Positions 31,322 to 39,276 of a DNA stretch of 39,276 nt are shown in pieces (the stretch's first letter is position 1; each line of letters opens with the position of its first letter). Below the pieces are notes generated by a model. It saw only the letters and a program-made list of their open reading frames with translations. It searched no databases and was not told the origin of the DNA. This DNA comes from Bacteroidaceae bacterium (GTDB lineage: Bacteria; Bacteroidota; Bacteroidia; Bacteroidales; Bacteroidaceae): contig JAKSLU010000012.1 in NCBI GenBank assembly GCA_024400995.1, positions 1-39,276 on the forward strand. Reading direction: 5' to 3'. The translations under genes and the position numbers were made by a program.

Positions 31322-34300
31322 ATGAAAAGATTGATTCCTTTTGTACTGCTGACCCTCATGAGTCTAGCAGGATGGGCTGATGTCACTACCGAGGGCACGC
31401 ACTACGTGACCTTCACCGGTAAGGCAACAGATGGGCGTAACAACTGTCTCTACAACGACGTTACGCAGGCCGACGGCTACACACTCCAGGCCGCCAGCCA
31501 GCCCACCCCAGTTACCAATGCCTACATCTGGCGCGTCGATGTGTCTGGTAGCAAGTTTACCAACATGAAGAACGGTCAGGGCCAGAGCTATGGCATGAAG
31601 ATCAAGTGCAAGGACAGTAGTCCCACCACTAGTGAGATCACCTTTGAGGCTCACAGTGGCAGCTACTACCTCAAGCCCACCGCCACTGGCATGACTAGCG
31701 GCCACAACTGCCTCAATGTGAGCAAGAGTGGCTTTAGCAATGCTGCTGGCACTCCCTGTGTGACCTCATGGAGCACCACCGGCGGCGGCGCCAATGCCAA
31801 CGACAACCACTGGGACGTGGCTGAGGTCAGTGGCATGGACTTCTACACCGTGACCATCACCGGTGCTGGTGACGATGCCTACATCGACTGCAAGGGCCAG
31901 AAGGCTCTGAGCACTGGCTTCATCGCCGTGACCACTGGCAGCAGCATTGCCCAGAGCGATGTGACCAGCGGCAGCTCCAGATACAAGGTCAAGAGCGTGA
32001 GTGTAAACAGCAGCGCCAAGACCATCAACGTAGTGATGGAGGGACAGGCCGTAGTCTATACCGTATATAGCGGTGGCGTACCCGCAGGTGCTGTGATCAG
32101 CATCGGCGGCGTGGAGGTCAAGCCCGAGGGCGATGGTCCCTGGACCGAGGGTGCCACCTACTCCTGCGCCAAGGGTACTCTCAGCGTGAGCGACATCAGC
32201 GTGACCGATCCCGGCGACGGCTACGTGTGGACCATCCGTGTGGATAACAACAACAAGCAGGTGTGGATCGACTTCAACCAGCTCTTTGCACCCGCCGCCA
32301 GCACCAGCGCCATTGCCGGTGCCAACACCTACTTCATCAAGGACGCCCTCGGCCGCTATCCCTACCTGAAGGGCAGCGACCTCTGGCACACCAAGTCAGC
32401 CTCCGAGGCCTGCAAGTTTGTCTTCATCAGCGGTACCACCAAGGGTGAGTACTACATCTACGACACCGTTAGCAAGAACTACATCTACTACACCGCCACC
32501 ACTGGCAGCACTCAGAACACCACCGCTCAGAGCAGCGTGAAGTATCAGAGCAGCGTACCCACCAATGGTGGTCTCTGGAAGTTCAATGCCGATGGCAACA
32601 TCATCCCCGCCACTGGCAGCGACTACGGCTGGAACTTCACCGGCGGCGACGGTCATCCCCTCAACCTCTGGAAGACCGACGACAGCAACTGCAAGTGGAC
32701 CATCGTGGATAGCAGCCTCGGCTCTCTGGCTTGCGCTGTGACCATGTTCTCCAAGCCCAACACTGAGTATATGCACAAGATCGTGACCGAGGGCGGTGTG
32801 ACCGTCACCGGCATCGAGCTGAGCGATGAGCTCAAGGCTGTTGGCTGCAACTTCAGCATCAAGGACCGCAGCACCCTGGGCAACAAGTACAAGTACGTAC
32901 ACGGCACTGCTCCCGCCAAGGAGGGTACCTACTACTACTACGTGACGCTCTCCGATGGCACCAAGGCCAAGGTGAGCCTCACCGTGAGCAACTTCCTCCA
33001 GGCCGCTACTCCCGGCATGGTATGGGTGAGCTGGAACTGGCTGCAGGACAAGATTACCGCTGCCAACCTCACCGACATGGCCAAGGGCCTCGTTGACAAG
33101 GGCCTCGTCAAGGCAGGCTACAACACCATGGTCATCGACGACGCATGGGGCACCAAGACTGGCGTGGCTAGCCTCACCTGGAACAGCAGCAAGTTCCCCC
33201 AGGGCATGCCCGACTTTGTCAAGAGCATCAACGACCTCGGCGTCAAGGTAGGTATCTACTCCGACGCTGCTACCTACACCTGCGGTGGCTACCAGAATGG
33301 TTCCATCGGCTATGAGGAACAGCACGCTCAGATGTTCGACGAGTGGGGCATCGACTTCCTCAAGTACGACTTCTGTGGTGGCAGCAACGCTCCCGTGTCC
33401 TATAAGAAAATGGGCGATGCCATCGCCAAGGTCAACGCCAAGCGTCAGGCCAGTGGCAACCCCGATCCCTTCGTATTCAACGCCTGTGAGTGGGGTACCA
33501 ACCAGCCCTGGACATGGGGCGCAGAGGCAGGCACCAGCATGTGGCGTGCCACTCAGGATGCCCGCGAGGAATGGTGCGGCACCCATGGCCGTCCCGCTGA
33601 GCTCGCCCGCGCCGACGAGGTGCGCGCCCTCTGCCGGCGCGCCGGCGTCACCCGCTTCGACGACCTCGACATGATGACCATCGGTCTGCACGGCCTCGGT
33701 GGTCCCTCCAACAACACCTCTACCCACATGAGCAACGGTGGCAAGATCACCGGCCTCACCGACGAGCAGGCTCGCTCCCAGATGTCCATCTGGAGCATGA
33801 TGGCCAGTCCTCTCTCCCTGAGCTGCGACGTGCGCCAGACTCCCGCCAACGAGTGCAACCCCTCCGGTGGTGTGCTCAACCCCATGCTCTCCGCTGCCGA
33901 CCTCGCCACTCTGACCAACGCTGACATCATCTCTATCAGCCAGGACGTGCTCGGCCAGCAGGCAGAGTACATGAAGGAGCTCTCCGCAGACACCTATCAG
34001 CAGCCTCAGGGCTACAGCGTATTTGTCAAGGACCTCGCCGGTGGCAAGAAGGCTCTCGCCATGGTCAACCGTGGTGGCACTACGCTGCAGGGCAAGACCT
34101 TCACTATGGAGAATGTCTATCTCACCGCAGGTACCTATTATATTAAAGATGTATGGGCAGGCACCGTACAGCAGGCCGGCAGCATCGTCACTGGCAGCCT
34201 CAAGCCCTATGAGACCAAGGTGTTCATCATCTCCTCCACTCCCCTTGAGGGCACTGAGGTGGATCCCAGCACCGACGTCACCATCAGCTACAACCTCAAG

Positions 34301-37300
34301 TGGAACGGTGTGACCAAGAAGACCATCACCACTACCGTGGCCAAGGGCAGCCCCTTCCCCGCTGTGAGCGAGCTCCCCTTCGGTGTTGAGGCCACTGCTC
34401 CCACGGGTCAGGCTACCGCCGATGCCAGCTACGACGTAGTCTGCAGCCTCTCCGACAGCTATCCCGTCAAGGTGGCCGACAGCTTTGCTGAACTCACCGA
34501 CGCTACCTTCTATGTGCTCGAGCAGAACCCTGCCGACACCGACGGCTTCTGGACCTACAACGCTTCGGCCACTCCCAACGTCAAGGCCAACGCCAAGGAG
34601 ACTCCCAACGAGGATACCATGAGCAGCAAGGCCTGGGGCTTCGTGGGTAACCCCTTCGACGGCTACAAGATCTACAACCGTGCCGCAGGTGCCACTATGA
34701 CTCTGAACAAGAGCGGCGTGCCCTACGTCATGAAGACTGACAACAGCAACAACCTCTGGACCATCGAGAAGGGCACCCGCAGCGGCTTCTTCATCAGCCC
34801 CGAGGCAGGCAAGTACATCAACCTGCAGAGCGGCCAGCTCAAGAACTGGACCAGCGCCGACGGTGGCTCTACCACCAAGGCTACCAGCGTAGCTGCCTAT
34901 GCTCCCGCTCCCACTGGTGAGTATGCCACCTTCGAGGCTGGCAGCCGTCCCGCTGGTGTGAGCGACTACACCCTCTGGTACAACGTGCCTGGCACCAAGG
35001 AGAGCGCCTCCGACAAGTGGATGGACTATGGTCTCTGCGTGGGCAACGGTAAGGTGGGTGCTGTTGTGCTCGGCGGCGTGAAGAATGACGCCATCCAGTT
35101 CAACGAGAAGACCCTCTGGGCCGGTGGCATTGCCAGCCGTGCTCACAACGCCGGCTATGGCTCATACCAGAACTTCGGCTCTCTCATCGTGAGCGACCTG
35201 AGCGGCGACTTCAGCAGCGCTCCCGTCAAGAACTACAACCGCTACCTCGACATTGTCAATGGCGTGAGCGGTGTGAACTACAGCGGTGCAGCCACCAACT
35301 ACACCCGCACCTACATCACCAGTGCTCCCGACAACGTGTTTGCTGCTCGCTACACCGCCACTGGCGACAAGAAGCTCAACCTCCTCTTTGCCTACTACCC
35401 CGACACTCAGATCAACGCCTCTGAGCCCGTCTATACTGATGGCACTGGCTCCTTCAGCGGTGCCCTCGAGGTAGTGCAGTACAACGCCCAGTTCAAGGTT
35501 GTGACCGACGGTACCGTGACCACCACTGAGGCTGGCGTCAAGGTGGGTGGCAATGCTACCTATGCCGTAGTCTATATGGCTGCCGGCACCACCTTCGACC
35601 TGAGCAAGACCACCCTCTCCACTGGCGACAAGAACACCGTGGCTGCTGACAATGCCAAGGCCATCAGCGCTGCCATCGCCAAGGGCTGGGACAAGGTGTA
35701 TGCGGACCACGTAGCCAACTTCTCCGCCCTGATGAACCGCGTCAGCCTCACTCTGGGCAACGCCTCTAGCACCAAGGACACCAAGAGCCTCATCAACGCC
35801 TACCAGAGCAACAGCACGGGTGCCGATGGCCTCTTCCTGGAGAACCTCTACTACCAGTTTGGTCGCTACCTCACTATCGCCACCAACAACATCAACACCA
35901 TCGGCGCTCCCTCCAACCTGCAGGGCATCTGGAACAACCGCTCCAACACGCCCTTCTGGTTCAGCGATATCCACGCCGACATCAACGTGCAGATGAACTA
36001 CTGGCCCGTTGAGGCTGGCAACCTGAGCGAGATGCACAAGCCCTTCCTCGACCACATCATCAACCTCAGCAAGGAGGGCTACTTCTGGCGTCAGCTCGCC
36101 AAGAGCACCATGGGCAGCAACACCCGTGGCTGGCAGGTGAGCACGGAGAACAACATCTTTGGTGGTGTGTCCAACTGGATGCTCTCCAACATGAAGACCC
36201 ACAACGGATGGTACGTATCCCACCTCTGGAACCACTATCGCTATACGCTGGACTACGACTTCCTCAAGGAGGCCTTCCCCGCTATGTACGGCGCTGCCCA
36301 GTACCTCATGGACGTCAGCACCGCCATCAGCTCAAAGGACGGCAAGAAGGAGATCCCCAACGAGTGGTCACCTGAGCATGGTGCCAGCTCTGGCTTCAAC
36401 AGCACCTTCGTTACCGCCTACGCCCAGCAGAACGCTGCCGAGTGCATCACCGAGGTGCTCGAGGCTGCCGAGGTTCTGGGCAAGGACGCCGGCCTGACCG
36501 ACGCTCAGATCAAGGAACTCCGCGACTTCTACGCCAGCATGGACCTCGGTCTCAACACCGAGCAGTACAACGGCAAGACCTGCCTCAGCGAGTGGAAGTA
36601 CAAGACTCTCAACCACGCTAACGACTGCGCTAGCCACCGTCACCTCAGCCACCTCATGGCTCTCTATCCCTACAACCAGGTGTCTGCCTTTGCCACCGAC
36701 AAGGCTGACAAGGACCTCTACGAGGCTGCCAAGAACTCTCTCGCCGCTCGCTCTAGCGACGACGTGACCGGCTGGTCTATGGGCTGGAAGGTCAACTGCC
36801 TGGCCCGTACCCTGGAGGGCAACGAGGCTCATCGCTTCCTGGCCAAGGCCCTCAAGCACTCCGATGCCTACGACATCCAGATGAGTGGCAAGGGTGGTAT
36901 GTACTACAACATGTGGGACGCCCACTCTCCCTTCCAGATCGACGGCAACTTTGGTGTGTGCGCCGGTGTGAACGAGATGCTCCTCCAGAGCTACGACAAC
37001 GTGCTCCACATCCTCCCCGCCCTCCCCACCGTGTGGGGTGACGGCAAGGTCAGCGGTCTCAAGGCCATCGGCAACTTCACCGTAGGCATTGACTGGAAGA
37101 ACGGCAAGGCCATCAGCATCACCGTAGAGAGCCACAAGGGCTCCGAGCTCATCGTTGACTGCAAGGACATCGACCTGAGCGTGAGCAAGATCTATGTGGA
37201 TGGTGTCGAAAAGCAGGTCACCAAGGTAGGCAACTACTACAGCGTGCCCTGTGAGGAGGGTAGCTCCGTCTTCTTCAGCGTTGACGGCAAGACCATCCCC

Positions 37301-37423
37301 ACTGGCATCAAGACTATCACCGCCCACCAGGCCAACGTGATGTACGACCTCACTGGCCGTCGCATCAGCGCTGCTCCCACTCGTGGCATCAGCCTCCGTG
37401 CTGGTCGCAAGATTCTGAACTAA
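31322..37423 (+). CDS. Secreted bifunctional glycosidase: GH27 (alpha-galactosidase type) fused to GH95 (alpha-L-fucosidase type)
   Basis: Very large exported enzyme (2033 residues) with a signal peptide at 1-19. Residues 20-560 hold beta-trefoil-like or other carbohydrate-binding blocks and an Ig-like domain. GH27 spans about 563-973: MVIDDAWG, LKYDFCGG with predicted nucleophile D683, and WRATQD with predicted acid/base D746 (spacing as in human alpha-galactosidase A), then FDDLDMMTIG. A second binding-type region follows (about 980-1200). GH95 spans about 1215-1986: VGNGKVGAVVLGG, PEHG with predicted acid E1685, and FQIDGNFG with D1874. The position of the first Asn of the GH95 NxN motif is Asp (D1553). 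The C-terminal tail (YDLTGR...RAGRKIL) resembles that of the M60 protein and may be a secretion tail. Sequential removal of alpha-Gal/GalNAc and alpha-fucose, as in blood-group antigens, is inference. Confidence 0.9.
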   Translation: MKRLIPFVLLTLMSLAGWADVTTEGTHYVTFTGKATDGRNNCLYNDVTQADGYTLQAASQPTPVTNAYIWRVDVSGSKFTNMKNGQGQSYGMKIKCKDSSPTTSEITFEAHSGSYYLKPTATGMTSGHNCLNVSKSGFSNAAGTPCVTSWSTTGGGANANDNHWDVAEVSGMDFYTVTITGAGDDAYIDCKGQKALSTGFIAVTTGSSIAQSDVTSGSSRYKVKSVSVNSSAKTINVVMEGQAVVYTVYSGGVPAGAVISIGGVEVKPEGDGPWTEGATYSCAKGTLSVSDISVTDPGDGYVWTIRVDNNNKQVWIDFNQLFAPAASTSAIAGANTYFIKDALGRYPYLKGSDLWHTKSASEACKFVFISGTTKGEYYIYDTVSKNYIYYTATTGSTQNTTAQSSVKYQSSVPTNGGLWKFNADGNIIPATGSDYGWNFTGGDGHPLNLWKTDDSNCKWTIVDSSLGSLACAVTMFSKPNTEYMHKIVTEGGVTVTGIELSDELKAVGCNFSIKDRSTLGNKYKYVHGTAPAKEGTYYYYVTLSDGTKAKVSLTVSNFLQAATPGMVWVSWNWLQDKITAANLTDMAKGLVDKGLVKAGYNTMVIDDAWGTKTGVASLTWNSSKFPQGMPDFVKSINDLGVKVGIYSDAATYTCGGYQNGSIGYEEQHAQMFDEWGIDFLKYDFCGGSNAPVSYKKMGDAIAKVNAKRQASGNPDPFVFNACEWGTNQPWTWGAEAGTSMWRATQDAREEWCGTHGRPAELARADEVRALCRRAGVTRFDDLDMMTIGLHGLGGPSNNTSTHMSNGGKITGLTDEQARSQMSIWSMMASPLSLSCDVRQTPANECNPSGGVLNPMLSAADLATLTNADIISISQDVLGQQAEYMKELSADTYQQPQGYSVFVKDLAGGKKALAMVNRGGTTLQGKTFTMENVYLTAGTYYIKDVWAGTVQQAGSIVTGSLKPYETKVFIISSTPLEGTEVDPSTDVTISYNLKWNGVTKKTITTTVAKGSPFPAVSELPFGVEATAPTGQATADASYDVVCSLSDSYPVKVADSFAELTDATFYVLEQNPADTDGFWTYNASATPNVKANAKETPNEDTMSSKAWGFVGNPFDGYKIYNRAAGATMTLNKSGVPYVMKTDNSNNLWTIEKGTRSGFFISPEAGKYINLQSGQLKNWTSADGGSTTKATSVAAYAPAPTGEYATFEAGSRPAGVSDYTLWYNVPGTKESASDKWMDYGLCVGNGKVGAVVLGGVKNDAIQFNEKTLWAGGIASRAHNAGYGSYQNFGSLIVSDLSGDFSSAPVKNYNRYLDIVNGVSGVNYSGAATNYTRTYITSAPDNVFAARYTATGDKKLNLLFAYYPDTQINASEPVYTDGTGSFSGALEVVQYNAQFKVVTDGTVTTTEAGVKVGGNATYAVVYMAAGTTFDLSKTTLSTGDKNTVAADNAKAISAAIAKGWDKVYADHVANFSALMNRVSLTLGNASSTKDTKSLINAYQSNSTGADGLFLENLYYQFGRYLTIATNNINTIGAPSNLQGIWNNRSNTPFWFSDIHADINVQMNYWPVEAGNLSEMHKPFLDHIINLSKEGYFWRQLAKSTMGSNTRGWQVSTENNIFGGVSNWMLSNMKTHNGWYVSHLWNHYRYTLDYDFLKEAFPAMYGAAQYLMDVSTAISSKDGKKEIPNEWSPEHGASSGFNSTFVTAYAQQNAAECITEVLEAAEVLGKDAGLTDAQIKELRDFYASMDLGLNTEQYNGKTCLSEWKYKTLNHANDCASHRHLSHLMALYPYNQVSAFATDKADKDLYEAAKNSLAARSSDDVTGWSMGWKVNCLARTLEGNEAHRFLAKALKHSDAYDIQMSGKGGMYYNMWDAHSPFQIDGNFGVCAGVNEMLLQSYDNVLHILPALPTVWGDGKVSGLKAIGNFTVGIDWKNGKAISITVESHKGSELIVDCKDIDLSVSKIYVDGVEKQVTKVGNYYSVPCEEGSSVFFSVDGKTIPTGIKTITAHQANVMYDLTGRRISAAPTRGISLRAGRKILN

Positions 37424-37426
37424 CTC

Positions 37427-37512
37427 CAGAGAGCAGGGCAGCAGCTCCTCGCTATGCCCTCTCCTACTATTTGCATCAGGCCCCGTCAACAACATTGTTG
37501 GCGGGGCTTCCT
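37427..37512 (+). terminator. Two hairpins ending the GH27-GH95 transcript
   Basis: The first (37427-37461) pairs AGGGCA with TGCCCT plus flanking GAG/CTC. The second (37479-37506) pairs GCCCCG and CAAC with GTTG and CGGGGC and is followed by TTCCTTAT. The second is the stronger terminator candidate though the T run is broken. Confidence 0.65.
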
Positions 37513-37580
37513 TATATATGGTATTTCGGGAACTGAAAAGGCAAAAATACAGACAGAGGAGGCGGGTATGTCAGATTTTA

Positions 37581-37592
37581 TTTGTACCTTTG
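37581..37592 (+). promoter_or_regulatory. Promoter (-7 region) of the second Stealth gene
   Basis: TTTGTACCTTTG includes TACCTTTG (37585-37592), a perfect TAnnTTTG. I do not find a clear -33 TTG at the usual distance. The expected start near 37598 gives a leader of about 30 nt and excludes translation from an ATG at 37582. Confidence 0.6.
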
Positions 37593-37626
37593 CCGTGCCA
37601 ACAAAAAACTTGGCATTCCGAAGCAC

Positions 37627-38559
37627 ATGAACATCGACATCGTCTATCTCTGGGTCAACGGCAATGACCCCCAGTGGCAAGCTAAGCGCAATGCCACTAT
37701 CGGCCGACCTGACGACCATCAGCAGGTCAACTGCACAGGCCGCTATGCCGACAACGGCGAACTCCGTTATAGCCTCCGCTCCGTAGAGCGCTATGCGCCG
37801 TGGATACGCCGCATCTTCATCGTCACCGACAACCAGGTGCCCGAGTGGCTCGACACCAGCCACCCCAAGGTTCAGATCGTTGATCACACCGAGATATTGC
37901 CACCCGAGTGTCTGCCATGCTTCAACTCCAGCGTGATAGAGCTCTTTCTGCATCGCATCCCGGGACTGTCCGAGCACTTTCTCTATGCCAACGACGATAT
38001 GATGATCAACCGCCCCGTCACACCCTCCAACTTCTTTGCCCCCGACGGTCTGCCCTACATCTTCATGCTCCGCAAGCCCATGCGCAAGTTGGCCCTCTGG
38101 TACCGCACCCGCGTCCTGGGCAAGACCCTCCCCGCACACACCCAGACCCTGAGCAACTCCTCCCTCCTCGTGGAGCGCCATCTGGGCCGTTATCTCAGCG
38201 GCAAGCCCCACCACAACATCGACGCCTATCTGCGTAGCCATTTTGAGCCCGTCCACGAGGAGTTCCGCCAGGAGTTGCAGACCATGCTGCCCCACCACAT
38301 GCGTTCTCGCGAGGACTATGAGCGAGTGCTCATCAACTATGTGGCCCTACTCCGCGGCCAGGGCCATCTGCGCTATGTCTCGCAGCACCACTCCTTCCGT
38401 CTGCATATAGACAACCCCCGCCTGTTCCTCAAGTTTGAGCGCTACTGCCCGATACTCTTCTGCATGAACGACTCCGAGTATGCCAACGACTCCGACCGCC
38501 AGCATGCACAGGAGTATGCTAGTCGTCTCTTCCCCGACAAGTCCTCATTTGAGAAGTAA
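37627..38559 (+). CDS. Stealth-family sugar-phosphate transferase (copy 2)
   Basis: Second Stealth protein, 310 residues from the ATG at 37627. I chose this start because it lies directly before conserved region 1 (IDIVYLWVNGNDPQW) and because the upstream in-frame ATG at 37582 is inside the promoter. Region 2 is clear: GELRYSLRSVERYAPWIRRIFIVTDNQVPEWL and HRIPGLSEHFLYANDDMMI. Regions 3 (about 170-240) and 4 (CMNDSEYAND near 279) follow. It differs from copy 1 in the NGNDPQW form of region 1 and a longer insert before region 2, so the two probably act on different substrates. The stop overlaps the next gene. Confidence 0.88.
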   Translation: MNIDIVYLWVNGNDPQWQAKRNATIGRPDDHQQVNCTGRYADNGELRYSLRSVERYAPWIRRIFIVTDNQVPEWLDTSHPKVQIVDHTEILPPECLPCFNSSVIELFLHRIPGLSEHFLYANDDMMINRPVTPSNFFAPDGLPYIFMLRKPMRKLALWYRTRVLGKTLPAHTQTLSNSSLLVERHLGRYLSGKPHHNIDAYLRSHFEPVHEEFRQELQTMLPHHMRSREDYERVLINYVALLRGQGHLRYVSQHHSFRLHIDNPRLFLKFERYCPILFCMNDSEYANDSDRQHAQEYASRLFPDKSSFEK

Positions 38560-39276
38560 GCTCCTCATCCTCTGTCTCCTCTGCGCCTCACTCCTCTGTG
38601 CGCAGACGGACATCTTCCGTGAGCATTACGTTTCATGGGACGAGTTTGCAGCCACCCTGGCCACCTCGCTTGATGATGACGGCGAGGAGCGCACCGCCAG
38701 CCTCCTGCAGGAACTGGAAGAACTCCACGCCACGCCTCTCAACATCAATGTTGCCACCCGCGAGGACCTGCTGCGCATCCCCTTTATGGACGAGGCCCGC
38801 GCAGACTCCCTCCTCGCCTATCGTGAACGCAAGGGAGGCTATCTGCGCACGCTGGGCGAGATGCAGTTTGTCACCTCGCTCGACTACGACACCCGCCGCT
38901 ACCTCTCCCTCTTTCTCTATGTCGGACCTAGCCCCCTGCTTGCCACCCGCAGGAGTACTTCTCTCCGAGAGGCCTGGCGAGAGGGACGTCATGAGGTGAG
39001 CACCCTTTTTGCCATCCCTCTGTACCACACAGCGGGCGATGTAGCCCACACCAGCGCCCAGGCCCTGGCCTCTCCCAACAAGTTCTTTGAGGGTTATCGT
39101 CTGGCCAACACCACGCGCTATGCCTACTCCTACAAGCACACCCTCCGATATGGACTGACGCTCCAGAAGGACAGCGGCGAGCCCTTTGGCACCCGTGGCA
39201 CGCACACCTACCCCTATGACTACAACGGCCTGTACTTCTATCTCCGCCACCGTCAGTACGAACTGGCTGCGGGGCG
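38516..39276 (+). CDS. Helix-hairpin-helix domain protein, exported, 3' end outside the window
   Basis: Partial gene, open at the window edge. The frame starts either at the ATG at 38516 (44-base overlap with the Stealth gene) or at the TTG at 38549; both lead into a signal peptide LRSKLLILCLLCASLLCAQ. A helix-hairpin-helix (ComEA-like) unit follows: LNINVATREDLLRIPFM, ADSLLAYRERKGGYLRTLGEM. Beyond it the sequence becomes an outer-membrane-like alternating beta pattern (YRLANTTRYAYSYKHTLRYGLTL). Bacteroidetes have large proteins of this type of unknown function; DNA binding is not implied, because the protein appears exported. Length and C terminus cannot be judged. Confidence 0.78.
   Translation, partial: MLVVSSPTSPHLRSKLLILCLLCASLLCAQTDIFREHYVSWDEFAATLATSLDDDGEERTASLLQELEELHATPLNINVATREDLLRIPFMDEARADSLLAYRERKGGYLRTLGEMQFVTSLDYDTRRYLSLFLYVGPSPLLATRRSTSLREAWREGRHEVSTLFAIPLYHTAGDVAHTSAQALASPNKFFEGYRLANTTRYAYSYKHTLRYGLTLQKDSGEPFGTRGTHTYPYDYNGLYFYLRHRQYELAAG

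Noticed and set aside
32396-35146. 916-codon open frame on the minus strand opposite the GH27-GH95 gene
   Set aside because: Same shadow composition as above; the plus-strand frame has clear catalytic motifs and a signal peptide.
38598-38999. 133-codon plus-strand frame near the right edge
   Set aside because: It starts at GTG in another frame of the helix-hairpin-helix gene. The real frame (38516 or 38549 to the edge) has a signal peptide and HhH motif.
86-39276. Polysaccharide utilisation locus
   Set aside because: Glycosidases are present, but there is no SusC/SusD pair or hybrid two-component or anti-sigma regulator in the window.

Overview
The window reads as a chromosomal segment of a gut- or mouth-type Bacteroidales, probably a Prevotellaceae-like or related lineage with moderately high GC. 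Support for this: several Bacteroidetes-type promoters (TTG/TTTG, about 20 bp, TAnnTTTG), no strong Shine-Dalgarno sequences, a type IX secretion translocon gene sprA directly after ruvA, a T9SS plug protein (DUF5103), a lolA-trxB pair, the class 1B pyrK-pyrD pair, and very large secreted glycan-active enzymes. The genus call is inference. I see no phage, integrase, transposase or CRISPR genes.

Layout. (1) 86-11480, all minus strand: a 1232-residue secreted M60-type mucin peptidase with an AC dinucleotide tract just after its start codon; a small membrane protein; a carboxyltransferase of the oxaloacetate decarboxylase/pyruvate carboxylase type; purine nucleoside phosphorylase; lpxK and sppA (start/stop overlap); exonuclease III and a DUF1573 protein (ATGA overlap). 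(2) 11480-12240: divergent promoters, tRNA-Pro(CGG), its terminator, and a roughly 500-bp gene-free tract with a dense cluster of CTAG-centred palindromes and 22-bp-period direct repeats. (3) 12242-30878, plus strand: ruvA, sprA, pyrK-pyrD, lolA-like, trxB, a GH29 alpha-L-fucosidase, the T9SS plug protein, a zinc-ribbon Nudix hydrolase, an LpxL-type acyltransferase, a Stealth-family sugar-phosphate transferase, and a frameshifted two-domain glycosyltransferase. (4) 30879-31321: a non-coding interval with a good promoter, two strong hairpins and a G9 tract, read as a candidate small RNA. (5) 31322-39276, plus strand: a 2033-residue secreted enzyme combining GH27 and GH95 catalytic domains, a second Stealth protein, and the start of a helix-hairpin-helix protein cut by the window edge.

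How the parts fit. The secreted enzymes (M60 peptidase, GH29, GH27-GH95) look like a mucin or blood-group-glycan toolkit: the M60 enzyme would cut the glycoprotein backbone, GH27 would remove alpha-galactose or alpha-GalNAc, and GH95/GH29 would remove fucose. The M60 and GH27-GH95 proteins end in a similar C-terminal tail, and the window also encodes SprA and the plug protein of the secretion system that could export them. LpxK, the acyltransferase, the Stealth proteins and the glycosyltransferases form a second, cell-envelope theme.

Repeats are the other recurring feature: heptanucleotide arrays of three different sequences in front of sprA, trxB and GH29; a 74-bp double-hairpin repeat on both sides of lolA with a compensatory base change; and a CGAAA-rich interspersed repeat that has become coding sequence in one or two genes.
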